From NCBI RefSeq assembly GCF_036010325.1, contig NZ_CP108549.1, forward strand, positions 1,116,001 to 1,180,000: a stretch of 64,000 bases of DNA. Direction: 5' to 3'. Source of the stretch: Streptomyces sp. NBC_01210 (lineage in GTDB: Bacteria > Actinomycetota > Actinomycetes > Streptomycetales > Streptomycetaceae). The position numbers were made by a program, and so were the translations under genes. Each line of letters begins with the position of its first letter. The stretch's first letter is position 1. Below the pieces are notes generated by a model. It was not told the origin of the DNA and searched no databases. It saw nothing but the letters and a program-made list of their open reading frames with translations. Of this stretch, positions 1-8,326 are shown piece after piece.

Positions 1-491
1 GTGTCGCCGTCACGGCGGCCCTTGACGACGCCGTCCTCGACCGAGACCTCGGAGAGCAGCGTGACCTGCGGAACGCCCAGGCGCTCGGCGAGGATCGCCG
101 GGAGCACGCCCATGGTGCCGTCCGTCGAAGCCATGCCGGCGATGACCAGGTCGTAGCCGGTCTTCTCGATGGCCTTGGCGAGCACCAGCGAGGTGCCCAT
201 GACGTCGGTGCCGTGCAGATCGTCGTCCTCGACGTGGACGGCCTTGTCGGCGCCCATGGAGAGCGCCTTGCGCAGCGCGTCCTTGGCATCCTCGGGGCCG
301 ACGGTCAGCACGGTGATCTCCGCGTCGTCCGCCTCGTCGGCGATCTGCAGCGCCTGCTCGACCGCGTACTCGTCGAGCTCCGACAGCAGGCCGTCGACGT
401 CTTCGCGGTCCACGGTCAGGTCATCGGCGAAGTGCCGGTCGCCGGTGGCGTCGGGCACGTACTTCACACAGACAACGATCCTCAAGCTCAC
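1..491 (-). CDS. etfB: Electron transfer flavoprotein, beta subunit (3' end outside window)
   Basis: The first 163 residues are present and the gene runs off the left edge. The N-terminus (MSLRIVVCVKYVPD) and the segment TVGPEDAKDALRKALSMGAD are typical of the ETF beta subunit, which with the alpha subunit passes electrons from acyl-CoA dehydrogenases to the quinone pool through FAD and AMP. The start is a GTG with an AGGAG about 8 bases upstream. The alpha subunit gene would be expected beyond the window edge. Family assignment is firm; the physiological donor is inferred. Confidence 0.93.
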   Translation of the reverse strand, partial: MSLRIVVCVKYVPDATGDRHFADDLTVDREDVDGLLSELDEYAVEQALQIADEADDAEITVLTVGPEDAKDALRKALSMGADKAVHVEDDDLHGTDVMGTSLVLAKAIEKTGYDLVIAGMASTDGTMGVLPAILAERLGVPQVTLLSEVSVEDGVVKGRRDGD

Positions 492-565
492 GCCGGCTCT
501 CCTACTGCATCGTCTCTACTGAGCTGCCTTCTGTTGGCAGCATAGGCGCCTTACTGGGCGGATCC

Positions 566-592
566 CGGTCGGGGCGGCCCGCGCTCCGACCG
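566..592 (-). terminator. Small GC hairpin between flavin reductase gene and etfB
   Basis: A perfect 7-base inverted repeat (CGGTCGG/CCGACCG) with a 13-base loop lies between the upstream flavin reductase gene and etfB on the same strand. It could end flavin reductase transcription or sit in the etfB leader. No T-tract follows. Confidence 0.3.
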
Positions 593-690
593 AAATATTA
601 CTTGTCAGTACAGCCAGCTCTTTCCACATATGCAAGCGCTTAGTACTGTGACCTTGCCAACGCTCCGTAACCGGCAGGCTCCGGGAACTC

Positions 691-1197
691 TCAGTCCCGC
701 AGAGCGTTGAAGCGTCCCTGGTGGTAGAGCAACGGACGGCCGGCTCCCGCGGGGTCGCCGACGACAGCCTCGGCGATCACGATGCGATGGTCCCCCGCTT
801 GGACGCGGCCGACGACACGGCACACCAGCCAGGCCAGTACGCCATCGAGGACCGGGACGCCCTCCGGACCGGTACTCCATCGGGTGGGCTGCCCGAAACG
901 GTCGGCGCCGCTGCGCGAAAAGGTCTCGGCCAGCTCCTGCTGGTGCTCGCCGAGTATGTGTACTCCGATGTGCTCGGCCCTGGCGATGACCGGCCAGCTG
1001 GACGAGGACGTACCCACACCGAACGAGATCAACGGAGGTTCGGCGGCCACGGAGTTGAGGGAGGTGGCGGTGAATCCGACGGGATGGTCGCCCTGGGCGG
1101 TGATCACCGCGACGCCCGCGGCGTGCTGCCGGAAGACGGAGCGGAGCAGGTCGGGAGAGGCCAGCTGAGCGGTGCCGAGATCGGGCGAAGCCGTCAT
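691..1197 (-). CDS. Flavin reductase family protein (FMN-binding split barrel)
   Basis: The 168-residue protein matches the flavin reductase-like, FMN-binding family that makes reduced FMN/FAD for two-component monooxygenases. Visible landmarks are the early segment SVFRQHAAGVAVIT and the flavin-binding stretch GFTATSLNSV around residues 41-50, then PPLISFGVG. The ATG start is chosen because AAGGACA precedes it; the frame remains open about 90 bases further upstream without a better site. It lies between thioredoxin and etfB on the same strand, with gaps of about 200 bases, so it probably has its own promoter. The partner monooxygenase is not identifiable here. Confidence 0.85.
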   Translation of the reverse strand: MTASPDLGTAQLASPDLLRSVFRQHAAGVAVITAQGDHPVGFTATSLNSVAAEPPLISFGVGTSSSSWPVIARAEHIGVHILGEHQQELAETFSRSGADRFGQPTRWSTGPEGVPVLDGVLAWLVCRVVGRVQAGDHRIVIAEAVVGDPAGAGRPLLYHQGRFNALRD

Positions 1198-1396
1198 GGA
1201 GTTGTCCTTCTGCAGGGGATGCGAACGGGGCGGCCGTGGCTGCTCAGACAGCCGGACAGCGCGCACTCGCGTTTCGGACGAGGTCCACAAGGGGCCGCCC
1301 GTAGAGAAGGAGTTCTTGAGGCACAGCGTCAGCGTGACGATGGATGGCGGGTGCAGTCAAGCGTGTTCCAGAATGTGCGACACGAGTCACGGGGCG

Positions 1397-1810
1397 TCAG
1401 ACCGCCTGTCCGAGCGCGGCGATCACATCCGCCTTGCGGGGCTGGCCGGAGGCCCTGGTGACGATGCGGCCGCTCGCGTCGAGCACCAGCACGGTGGGCG
1501 TCTTGAGGATGTTGAGGTCACGGACCAGAGCGAGCCGCTCCTCCGCGTCGATCTCCACATGCGACACGCCGTCGATCATGTCCGAGACTTCGGCGAGGGT
1601 GCGCCGGGTGGCTCGGCAGGGCTGGCAGAACGCGCTCGAGAACTGAACGAGCGTCGCCCGCCGGCCCAGCTCCACGCCCAACTCGGCCGCACCGAGCCGT
1701 CTCTCCGCGTCCCGCCCGCGCACCTTCAGCCTCCCACCGCTCCGCCGCTGCCAGAGCCCAAAGACGCTCGCCCCGGCGAGCACCACCGCACACACCACGA
1801 GTCCTGTCAT
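1397..1810 (-). CDS. Membrane-anchored thioredoxin-fold protein
   Basis: This 137-residue protein has an N-terminal hydrophobic segment (residues 2-20) and then a thioredoxin fold with the redox motif FCQPC (Cys62 and Cys65) and the cis-proline region LKTPTVLVLD. It is probably tethered to the membrane and acts as a thiol reductant or oxidant outside or at the membrane face. It is divergent from a DUF4395 gene 76 bases away, a pairing often seen in actinomycetes that suggests a joint role in a thiol-redox relay. The substrate is unknown. Confidence 0.85.
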   Translation of the reverse strand: MTGLVVCAVVLAGASVFGLWQRRSGGRLKVRGRDAERRLGAAELGVELGRRATLVQFSSAFCQPCRATRRTLAEVSDMIDGVSHVEIDAEERLALVRDLNILKTPTVLVLDASGRIVTRASGQPRKADVIAALGQAV

Positions 1811-1886
1811 CCACCGCTGCAGCGTTCACAGGACCGCAAAGATTCCCGGCCCGGCACGGCGGATCTTCTGCGCGATGCTGTCGGGC

Positions 1887-2303
1887 ATGGACATCGACGT
1901 CAGGGGCCCGCGCTTCGGAGCCGCCGTCACCACGCTCGTACTCGCCGCGGTTCTCGTCACGGGCAGCGGCATCCTGCTCGCCTGGCAGGCTCTCTGCTTC
2001 GCCGCGGGAGCGGTGTTCGGCGTGCCGCGTTCTCCGTACGGATGGCTGTTCCGCACCGCGGTACGGCCGCGCATCGGGCCGCCGGCCGAGTTCGAGTCGC
2101 CGGCTCCGCCGCGCTTCGCGCAGGCCGTGGGCCTGGCCTTCGCCCTGCTCGGCCTGGTCGGCTATTTCTGGGGTCCGTCGTGGCTCGCCCTCACCGCCAC
2201 CGGATGCGCTCTGGCCGCCGCGTTCCTCAACGCCGTATTCGGGTACTGCTTGGGATGCGAGCTGTACCTGCTCTTCCGCCGCGCCACCACGGCACGGTCA
2301 TGA
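1887..2303 (+). CDS. DUF4395 integral membrane protein
   Basis: The 138-residue protein matches DUF4395: it begins MDIDVRGPRFGAAVTT, as family members do, and has about three to four hydrophobic segments (AVTTLVLAAVLVTGSG, AVGLAFALLGLVGYFWG, LTATGCALAAAFLNAVFG) and a conserved YCLGCE motif near the C-terminus. The CxxC there is suggestive of thiol chemistry and fits the divergent thioredoxin neighbour. An in-frame ATG lies 12 bases upstream; neither start has a clear ribosome site, so the start follows the family consensus. Function is not established. Confidence 0.8.
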   Translation: MDIDVRGPRFGAAVTTLVLAAVLVTGSGILLAWQALCFAAGAVFGVPRSPYGWLFRTAVRPRIGPPAEFESPAPPRFAQAVGLAFALLGLVGYFWGPSWLALTATGCALAAAFLNAVFGYCLGCELYLLFRRATTARS

Positions 2304-2463
2304 CGGACAAGTAAACACGTGACAAGAATCTCGCCCGCCCGAGCCGCCAGGACTGGTCAGTAGGCTGCGTATGGGGCACGATCTGCCCAATGCCGAAAAC
2401 CTACGGCTGCGTAACTTCCGCTGGGAGAACCCTCCCCGGGCACAACAGAAGGGCCCTCTCCAG

Positions 2464-3186
2464 ATGGCAGAGCTCGTCTATCGGCCGGTCGTCGGCGCCG
2501 CTCGAACCCTGTTCAAGGCGTGGGACCTGAAGATCGACACTCAGGGTTCGGAGAACATCCCGCGCTCGGGCGGCGCTGTGCTCGTCAGCAACCACATCAG
2601 CTACCTGGACTTCATCTTCACCGGACTCGCGGCGCTCCCCCAGAAGCGCCTGGTGCGCTTCATGGCGAAGGAATCCGTCTTCCGGCACAAGATCTCCGGC
2701 CCGCTGATGCGCGGAATGAAGCACATCCCGGTGGACCGCAAGCAGGGTGAGACGGCGTACGCGCACGCGCTCGAGTCGCTGCGCTCGGGCGAGATCATCG
2801 GGGTCTTCCCGGAGGCGACGATCTCGCAGTCGTTCACGCTCAAGAGCTTCAAGTCGGGTGCGGCCCGGCTGGCCCAGGAGGCCGGCGTGCCGCTGATCCC
2901 GATGGCCCTGTGGGGCACCCAGCGGATCTGGACCAAGGGCCGGCCGCGCAACTTCAGGCGCAGCCACATCCCCGTCACCATCCGCGTCGGCGAGCCGGTC
3001 GAGGCCCCCGCCGACCAGTACGCGGGCGCGATCACCCGGCGCCTGCGCGAGCGTTGCCAGGAGCTCCTGGAAGCGGCCCAGCGCGCCTATCCCGTACGCC
3101 CCAAGGACGCGGGCGACACCTGGTGGGTGCCCGCCCACCTCGGGGGTACGGCGCCGACTCCGGCCGAGGTCCGCGAGGCGGGCTGA
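2464..3186 (+). CDS. 1-acyl-sn-glycerol-3-phosphate acyltransferase family protein (PlsC type)
   Basis: The protein (240 residues) carries the acyltransferase signature NHISYLD (HX4D, His44 and Asp49), followed by the FPEAT block that corresponds to FPEGTRS and the PLIPMALWGTQRIW region. It should acylate lysophosphatidate or a related lysolipid at the inner membrane face. The start is the ATG at MAELVYRPVV; the frame is open for 31 more codons upstream, but those residues are not like the family. It is convergent with the B3/B4 gene, only 14 bases apart. The FPEAT variant in place of FPEGT is mildly unusual. Confidence 0.88.
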   Translation: MAELVYRPVVGAARTLFKAWDLKIDTQGSENIPRSGGAVLVSNHISYLDFIFTGLAALPQKRLVRFMAKESVFRHKISGPLMRGMKHIPVDRKQGETAYAHALESLRSGEIIGVFPEATISQSFTLKSFKSGAARLAQEAGVPLIPMALWGTQRIWTKGRPRNFRRSHIPVTIRVGEPVEAPADQYAGAITRRLRERCQELLEAAQRAYPVRPKDAGDTWWVPAHLGGTAPTPAEVREAG

Positions 3187-3200
3187 GACCACACGAGCCG

Positions 3201-3893
3201 TTATCGGGGCGGGCGGACGGTGATCCGCGCTCCGGGGCTCAGCTTCTCCAGCGACTCGGCGAGTTCGGCGGCTGCGGCCTCGAGCTCGCCGTTCGTCATG
3301 GGGGCCATGCCCTCCAGCAGGAAGAGTGCGTTCACCGACTCCTCGGTGAGCCGGGTGCGTACGCCCTGGCGCCAGTTCCAGCGCCGGCAGGTGACGCCTT
3401 CGTCGTCGCACCAGACGACCTCGCCGGCGTCCGGATGCTCGACCGTCTCCTGGCCCCCGGCGACGGTGACGAACGGCTCCTCGCCCGTGGCCCGTACGAG
3501 CCGCATCCCTCCCTGGATGTGGTCGGTGTCCTCACCGCCGACCGGGATCAGATGGGCCACGCTGATCGCGTTGTAGAGATCGACCAGCCGGTTGATGCGC
3601 GGCAGCCCGCCGTCGGCGAGCGCCCGCTTGGCCAGCGCCTCGGCGGAATTACGAGTACGGGACGGCTTCGCACCGAAGGCGGAGTACGCCGCACGCCATT
3701 CCACCATGTGCTGGTCCTCGTGCGGGGCGCGCCCGTCCAGGCGCTCGGCGAGCCTCCGCGCGGCATCGTCCAGCAGGGCCGAACTGTCGGCATTGCTCTC
3801 CCCGTTGACCAGTCCGCGGGCCTCGACGGCCAGATGGATGAAGCCGGGCGCGAGGTCCAGGACCTCGTCGGAGACGGTGAGCGTGAGCGTCAT
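3201..3893 (-). CDS. B3/B4 domain protein
   Basis: The 230-residue protein matches the B3/B4 tRNA-binding domain otherwise found in the phenylalanyl-tRNA synthetase beta chain, here free-standing. Recognisable blocks are LPRINRLVDLYNAISVAHLI and the later EVVWCDDEGVTCRRWNWRQG. Free-standing members are thought to edit or bind misacylated tRNA or amino acids, but that is inference here. The start is the ATG of MTLTLTVSDE; it follows the transglutaminase gene by only 13 bases, so the two are almost certainly cotranscribed. Confidence 0.82.
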   Translation of the reverse strand: MTLTLTVSDEVLDLAPGFIHLAVEARGLVNGESNADSSALLDDAARRLAERLDGRAPHEDQHMVEWRAAYSAFGAKPSRTRNSAEALAKRALADGGLPRINRLVDLYNAISVAHLIPVGGEDTDHIQGGMRLVRATGEEPFVTVAGGQETVEHPDAGEVVWCDDEGVTCRRWNWRQGVRTRLTEESVNALFLLEGMAPMTNGELEAAAAELAESLEKLSPGARITVRPPR

Positions 3894-3906
3894 GGTTCGT
3901 CGTGCC

Positions 3907-4545
3907 TCACAGTTCGGCCGGGTACAGGGTCCAGAGGGTCTCCAGGTCGGGCGCCGCCCGGAGAGCGTCGAGCACGGCCGGATGGGGTACATCATAGAGT
4001 ACTGGATAGTCCATCTCATTGGACTCCGGTCGTACCTCGTAAGCGAGGCGCTCCTTCGCGAGCGAGAACTGCGCGTCGATTCCGGACTTGTTGCCGCGCG
4101 GATCCAGCCGCGCCCACTCCCCGCTGCCGCCGGGAAGCTTCAGCGCCGCCAGTCCATGGACGACATTCAGTCGCTGGTAACAGAAGGCGGCAGGGATGGA
4201 CCCGGCGCGCAGCAGGGCGACAAGCGCGTGGGACTTGGCGCTGCAGATGCCGGTGCGCTGCGCGAGGACGTCGGAAGCACGCCAGGGGACCCGCACGTCC
4301 CCCGTGTCACTGGAGTGCGGGATGGTGTCGCGGACGAATTCAAAGGCCGCCTTGGCGTATGCGTATGCATCGACACCATCGCTACGGAGACGAGCGGCCG
4401 TCTGCCGCACCAGCGGGTGTTCATGGTCGATGACCTCGTCAGCGGCGAGATACGCAGACAGTTCAGGGTTCTGCTGGATCAGCTCCATGTCCGCCGACCC
4501 TAAGGAAGTGACCGACCGGACGTCAATCAGTTTCCGGTCGGCCAC
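3907..4545 (-). CDS. Transglutaminase-like domain protein
   Basis: A 212-residue transglutaminase-fold protein with the expected triad: Cys101 in RTGICSAKSHAL, His130 in NVVHGLAAL and Asp148 in LDPRGN. No signal peptide or membrane segment is seen, so it is probably a cytoplasmic cysteine protease or amidase of the transglut_core type rather than a crosslinker. The start is a GTG; an overlapping ATG lies two bases away in another frame. It is the first gene of a two-gene unit with the B3/B4 protein. Substrate unknown. Confidence 0.85.
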   Translation of the reverse strand: MADRKLIDVRSVTSLGSADMELIQQNPELSAYLAADEVIDHEHPLVRQTAARLRSDGVDAYAYAKAAFEFVRDTIPHSSDTGDVRVPWRASDVLAQRTGICSAKSHALVALLRAGSIPAAFCYQRLNVVHGLAALKLPGGSGEWARLDPRGNKSGIDAQFSLAKERLAYEVRPESNEMDYPVLYDVPHPAVLDALRAAPDLETLWTLYPAEL

Positions 4546-4563
4546 ATATTTATACAGCGATGT

Positions 4564-5634
4564 CTACTTCGCCATCTCTTCCTTCAGCGCCTGAACGAAG
4601 GCGTCGACGTCCTCTTCGGTGGTGTCGAAGGAGCACATCCAGCGGACGTCTCCCGCCGCCTCGTCCCAGAAGTAGAAGCGGAAACGCTTCTGCAGACGCG
4701 CGCTCACATCGTGCGGCAGACGCGCGAAGACCGCGTTGGCCTGTACGGGGTGGAGGATCTCCACGCCGTCGACCCCACCCACGCCCTGGGCCAGCCGCTG
4801 GGCCATGCTGTTGGCGTGCCTGGCGTTGCGCAGCCACAGATCGCGCGTCAGTAGCGCCTCCAACTGCACCGAAACGAAGCGCATCTTGGAGGCGAGCTGC
4901 ATCGACAGCTTGCGCAGGTGCTTCATATGGCTGACGGCGTCCGGATTGAGGACGACGACGGCCTCGCCGAAGAGCATGCCGTTCTTGGTGCCACCGAAGG
5001 AGATGACGTCGACGCCGACGGCGTTGGTGAACGTCCGCATCGGGACGTTCAGCGACGCGGCGGCGTTGGCTATCCGGGCTCCGTCGAGATAGACCTTCAT
5101 CCCGCGCTCGTGCGAGTGCTCGCAGATGGCCCGGATCTCGTCGGGCGTGTAGACCGTGCCCAGCTCGGTGTTCTGGGTGATCGCGACGACCTGCGGCATC
5201 GCCCGGTGCTCGTCGTCCCATCCGAACGCCTGGCGGTCGATGAGCTCGGGCGTCAGCTTGCCGTCCGGAGTCGGTACGGTCAGCAGCTTCAGCCCGCCCA
5301 TCCGCTCCGGCGCGCCGCCCTCGTCGACGTTGATGTGCGCGGACTCGGCGCAGATCACCGCGCCCCAGCGGTCGGTGAGCGCCTGAAGAGCCGTCACATT
5401 GGCGCCGGTGCCGTTGAATACCGGAAAGGCTTCCGCCGTCGGGCCGAAGTGACTGTGCATGACCCGCTGGAGGTGCTCGGTGTACTCGTCCTCGCCGTAG
5501 GCGATCTGGTGACCGCCGTTGGCGAGCGAGAGCGCCGCGAGAACCTCGGGGTGAGCGCCCGCGTAGTTGTCGCTCGCAAAGCCTCTTACGGACGGATCAT
5601 GGTGGCGCCGTGCGTCGGTCTTCGTCGGTGTCAC
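4564..5634 (-). CDS. Low-specificity L-threonine aldolase / beta-eliminating lyase family (PLP)
   Basis: The 356-residue protein is a fold-type I PLP enzyme of the threonine aldolase family, which cleaves L-threonine or allo-threonine to glycine and acetaldehyde. Key points are FASDNYAGAHPEV near the start, the PLP-binding aspartate and arginine in YLDGARIAN (Asp184, Arg187), and the Schiff-base lysine in SFGGTKNGML (Lys217). Its GTG start overlaps the TGA stop of the upstream SDR gene (GTGA), which implies translational coupling. The frame is open far upstream, but that part is antisense-like and belongs to the SDR gene's shadow. Confidence 0.9.
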   Translation of the reverse strand: MTPTKTDARRHHDPSVRGFASDNYAGAHPEVLAALSLANGGHQIAYGEDEYTEHLQRVMHSHFGPTAEAFPVFNGTGANVTALQALTDRWGAVICAESAHINVDEGGAPERMGGLKLLTVPTPDGKLTPELIDRQAFGWDDEHRAMPQVVAITQNTELGTVYTPDEIRAICEHSHERGMKVYLDGARIANAAASLNVPMRTFTNAVGVDVISFGGTKNGMLFGEAVVVLNPDAVSHMKHLRKLSMQLASKMRFVSVQLEALLTRDLWLRNARHANSMAQRLAQGVGGVDGVEILHPVQANAVFARLPHDVSARLQKRFRFYFWDEAAGDVRWMCSFDTTEEDVDAFVQALKEEMAK

Positions 5635-6386
5635 GGCTTGGGGGTCAGCCACAGGCGCTGTCCATTCGCTTCCCGGGCGGGCCGGTCCCAGACTCCGGCG
5701 ATGGCTTCGGCCAGTTCCGTCACGTCCGTGAAGCCCGCGAATTTGGCATTCGGGCGCTCGGCACGCATGGCGTCGTGCACGAGTGCCTTGACCACCAGGA
5801 TGGCAGCCGCGGTCTTCGGCCCCTCCTCGCCCCCTGCCTTGCGGAAGGCGTCGGCGAGCGCGAGCGTCCAGGCCTCGGCCGCGGCCTTGGAGGCGGCGTA
5901 TGCGGCATTGCCCGCGGTCGGCTGGCTGGCGCCGGCCGCGCTGATCAGCACGTAGCGGCCGCGGTCGCTGCGCAGCAAGCCGTCGTGGAAGGCGAGCGAG
6001 GTGTGCTGGACGGTACGGATCAGCAGCTTCTCGAGAAGCTCCCAGTCGGCGAGGTTGGTCTCGGCGAAGGAGGCGCTGCCGCGCCAGCCGCCGACGAGAT
6101 GGACCAGTCCGTCGATCCGGCCGAACTCCTTCTCGGTCCTGTCCGCCCACTCCCGCGTGGCGTTCAGGTCGAGGAGGTCGACGGTGTCCCCGGTGACGGT
6201 CGCACCGCCGTGCGCGTACCGGGCGGCATCGACCGCCTCGGCGAGACGCCCGGGGTCAGCGTCGGAGGCGACGACTGTCGCACCGGCCTCGGCCAGGCGC
6301 AGCAGGCAGGCCCGGCCGGCCGGGCCTGCCGCTCCGGCCACCGCGACCACGGCGCCTTCCAGCGAACCTCTGCCGTTTTCCATCAT
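5631..6386 (-). CDS. SDR family NAD(P)-dependent oxidoreductase
   Basis: The 251-residue protein is a short-chain dehydrogenase. The N-terminal nucleotide site reads VAGAAGPAGRACLLRLAEAG, a loose form of TGxxxGxG. The DGLVHLVGGW segment corresponds to NNAG, and the catalytic motif AAYAASKA (YxxxK) is intact. The start is the first of two adjacent ATGs because GGAGG lies 8 bases before it; a GTG ten codons upstream overlaps the stop of the DUF6421 gene. It is the middle gene of the DUF6421-SDR-threonine aldolase operon. Substrate unknown. Confidence 0.87.
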   Translation of the reverse strand: MMENGRGSLEGAVVAVAGAAGPAGRACLLRLAEAGATVVASDADPGRLAEAVDAARYAHGGATVTGDTVDLLDLNATREWADRTEKEFGRIDGLVHLVGGWRGSASFAETNLADWELLEKLLIRTVQHTSLAFHDGLLRSDRGRYVLISAAGASQPTAGNAAYAASKAAAEAWTLALADAFRKAGGEEGPKTAAAILVVKALVHDAMRAERPNAKFAGFTDVTELAEAIAGVWDRPAREANGQRLWLTPKP

Positions 6387-6412
6387 GGTCGTCGCCTCCT
6401 CCATGCGAGCGT

Positions 6413-7810
6413 TCACGCGGCCACCCGCTCGGCGCTCGCGGCGGTGATCCCCTTGGTGGAGGCGATCACGGCCTTCAGCTTCTTCGACAGCGCCTCATAG
6501 AACATGCTGAGCGGAAACTCGTCCGGGAGCACGTCGTCGACAAGTTTACGGGGCGGCTGTGACAGATCGAGGGCATCGGGGCCCTTGGCCCAGCGGGAAC
6601 CGGGGTGCGGTGCGAGATAGGTCGAGACCAGGTCGTACGCGGCGAACCAGTGGACCAGCTTGGGCCGGTCGATACCGTCGCGGTAGAGCTTCTCGATCTC
6701 GGCACAGAGATCATTGGTGACCTGCGGGGCCCGGTCCCAGTCGATCTTCAGAGTGTTGTCGGTCCAGCGCACCACATCGTGCTTGTGGAGGTACGAGAAG
6801 AGCAGCTGGCCGCCGAGCCCGTCGTAGTTGCGCACGCGGTCACCGCTGACCGGGAAGCGGAACATCCGGTCGAAGAGCACGGCGTACTGCACATCGCGGC
6901 CGTGCGCGTTGCCCTCGGCCTCGAGCTTCACGGCCTCCTTGAAGGCGGTGAGGTCGCAGCGCAGCTCCTCCAGGCCGTACATCCAGAACGGCTGGCGCTG
7001 CTTGATCATGAAGGGGTCGAAGGGCAGGTCGCCATGGCTGTGGGTGCGGTCGTGGACCATGTCCCAGAGCACGAAAGCCTGCTCGCAGCGGGCCTGGTCG
7101 CCGACCATCTCCTGGATGTCCTCGGGGAGTTCGAGGCCGAGGACGCGTACGGCCTCGTCGGTGACGCGGCGGAAGCGCGCGGCCTCGCGGTCGCAGAAGA
7201 TGCCGCCCCAGGTGAAGCGCTCGGGAGCTTCACGCACGGCGATGGTCTCCGGGAAGAGCACCGCGGAGTTGGTGTCGTATCCGGCGGTGAAGTCCTCGAA
7301 GGTGATGCCGCAGAAGAGGGGGTTGTCGTAGCGGGTGCGCTCCAGCTCGGAGAGCCAGTCGGGCCAGACCATGCGCAGCACGACCGCTTCGAGATTGCGG
7401 TCCGGGTTGCCGTTCTGCGTGTACATCGGGAAGACGGCCAGGTGCTGCAGTCCGTCCACGCGGCCCGCGGCGGGCTGGAAGGCGAGCAGCGAGTCCAGAA
7501 AGTCGGGGACGTCGAAGGCGCTGTCGGCCCACTTGTGCAGATCGGCGACGAGCGCACGGTGGTACGCGGCGTCGTGCGGGAGGAGCGGCGAGAGCTCCTC
7601 CACGGCGTCGATCACCCGGTCGAGTGCGGCCTCGACGACAACACGGGTCGGGGCGCCCTCGGCGTCGAAATCGATCGAGCCGTCCTTGGACTGCCAGGGC
7701 CGGATCTGTTCGACGGCACTCTTGAGCGTCGGCCAGGCCGCGTGCTCGATCACCCGGGCAGCGGAGGATATGCCCCCTGCGGCAATGTCCTGCACAAGAA
7801 TTTCCGTCAT
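6413..7810 (-). CDS. DUF6421 family protein
   Basis: This 465-residue soluble protein appears to belong to DUF6421, a family of unknown function common in Streptomyces. It is rich in aromatic and acidic residues, with notable stretches QHLAVFPMYTQNGNPDRN, FVLWDMVHDRTHSHGDLPF and PFWMYGLEELRCDL. Clustered His and Asp residues in HDRTHSHGDLPFDPF could bind a metal, but this is a guess. The ATG has a GAGGAAG site before it. As first gene of a tight operon with an SDR and a threonine aldolase it probably works in the same small-molecule pathway. Confidence 0.72.
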   Translation of the reverse strand: MTEILVQDIAAGGISSAARVIEHAAWPTLKSAVEQIRPWQSKDGSIDFDAEGAPTRVVVEAALDRVIDAVEELSPLLPHDAAYHRALVADLHKWADSAFDVPDFLDSLLAFQPAAGRVDGLQHLAVFPMYTQNGNPDRNLEAVVLRMVWPDWLSELERTRYDNPLFCGITFEDFTAGYDTNSAVLFPETIAVREAPERFTWGGIFCDREAARFRRVTDEAVRVLGLELPEDIQEMVGDQARCEQAFVLWDMVHDRTHSHGDLPFDPFMIKQRQPFWMYGLEELRCDLTAFKEAVKLEAEGNAHGRDVQYAVLFDRMFRFPVSGDRVRNYDGLGGQLLFSYLHKHDVVRWTDNTLKIDWDRAPQVTNDLCAEIEKLYRDGIDRPKLVHWFAAYDLVSTYLAPHPGSRWAKGPDALDLSQPPRKLVDDVLPDEFPLSMFYEALSKKLKAVIASTKGITAASAERVAA

Positions 7811-8128
7811 GTCACTTCCTCTACGGGAGAACCTCGCGTCAAGACACCGTATCCGTGCGAGGTTCCCCTGTACAAGTGGAGACTTGGGAAATTATCCTGC
7901 CCGACCCCATGGTCACCGAAAGTTTTGCGGTCAACCCAGGATTGATGCGATGGCTTCTATCAATCGCCTCGGAGCCTGCCGCGCCCCGGCCGGCTGGTCG
8001 CGCGCGGTACCGCGTCAAGCCACGGAGAGACGCGCCCACGCGCGGGTGAAGCGGCTCGCGGCACACAGCCGACTGCCGGTAGGACGGACGCGTCCGCCCG
8101 ACCCGCCTCGCCCCCGAAGCCGTACCGC
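7811..8128. other. Divergent intergenic region with a 7-base inverted repeat
   Basis: No gene is supported here. It must hold the promoter of the DUF6421 operon (leftward) and anything driving the genes to the right. A perfect inverted repeat GATTGAT/ATCAATC with 12-base spacing lies at 7940-7965 in a stretch less GC-rich than its surroundings and could be an operator. Confidence 0.4.
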
Positions 8129-8254
8129 GTGAGCGCCCGAGCCGTCCTTGTCGCAGCCCTCATCACCGGCTTCGTCCTGGGGATCGCCGAGGCCAGAGCG
8201 GCCCCCTCCACTCCGCCGCGCGAGACCGGTTCCATCGCGCAGGCGGCCCGTTAG
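8129..8254 (+). CDS. Possible 41-residue secreted or membrane peptide
   Basis: A GTG-started frame encodes MSARAVLVAALITGFVLGIA followed by EARAAPSTPP and a short polar tail. The profile is that of a signal peptide with an AxA-like cleavage site at EARAA. There is no good Shine-Dalgarno sequence, and the frame is short enough to occur by chance in GC-rich DNA. It lies 72 bases before the glycerophosphodiesterase gene. Confidence 0.3.
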   Translation: MSARAVLVAALITGFVLGIAEARAAPSTPPRETGSIAQAAR

Positions 8255-8326
8255 GCTGCGAACTTGCCGCGCCGGTGCCGGGATGCGTCGCGCGCGGGAG
8301 CCGCCGTCGACGGAAGCGAGAGAATC

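Noticed and set aside
5634..6150. Upstream extension of the threonine aldolase frame to a 528-codon protein
   Set aside because: The extra residues are antisense-like, Arg-rich and overlap the SDR gene; the GTG at the SDR stop gives the family length.
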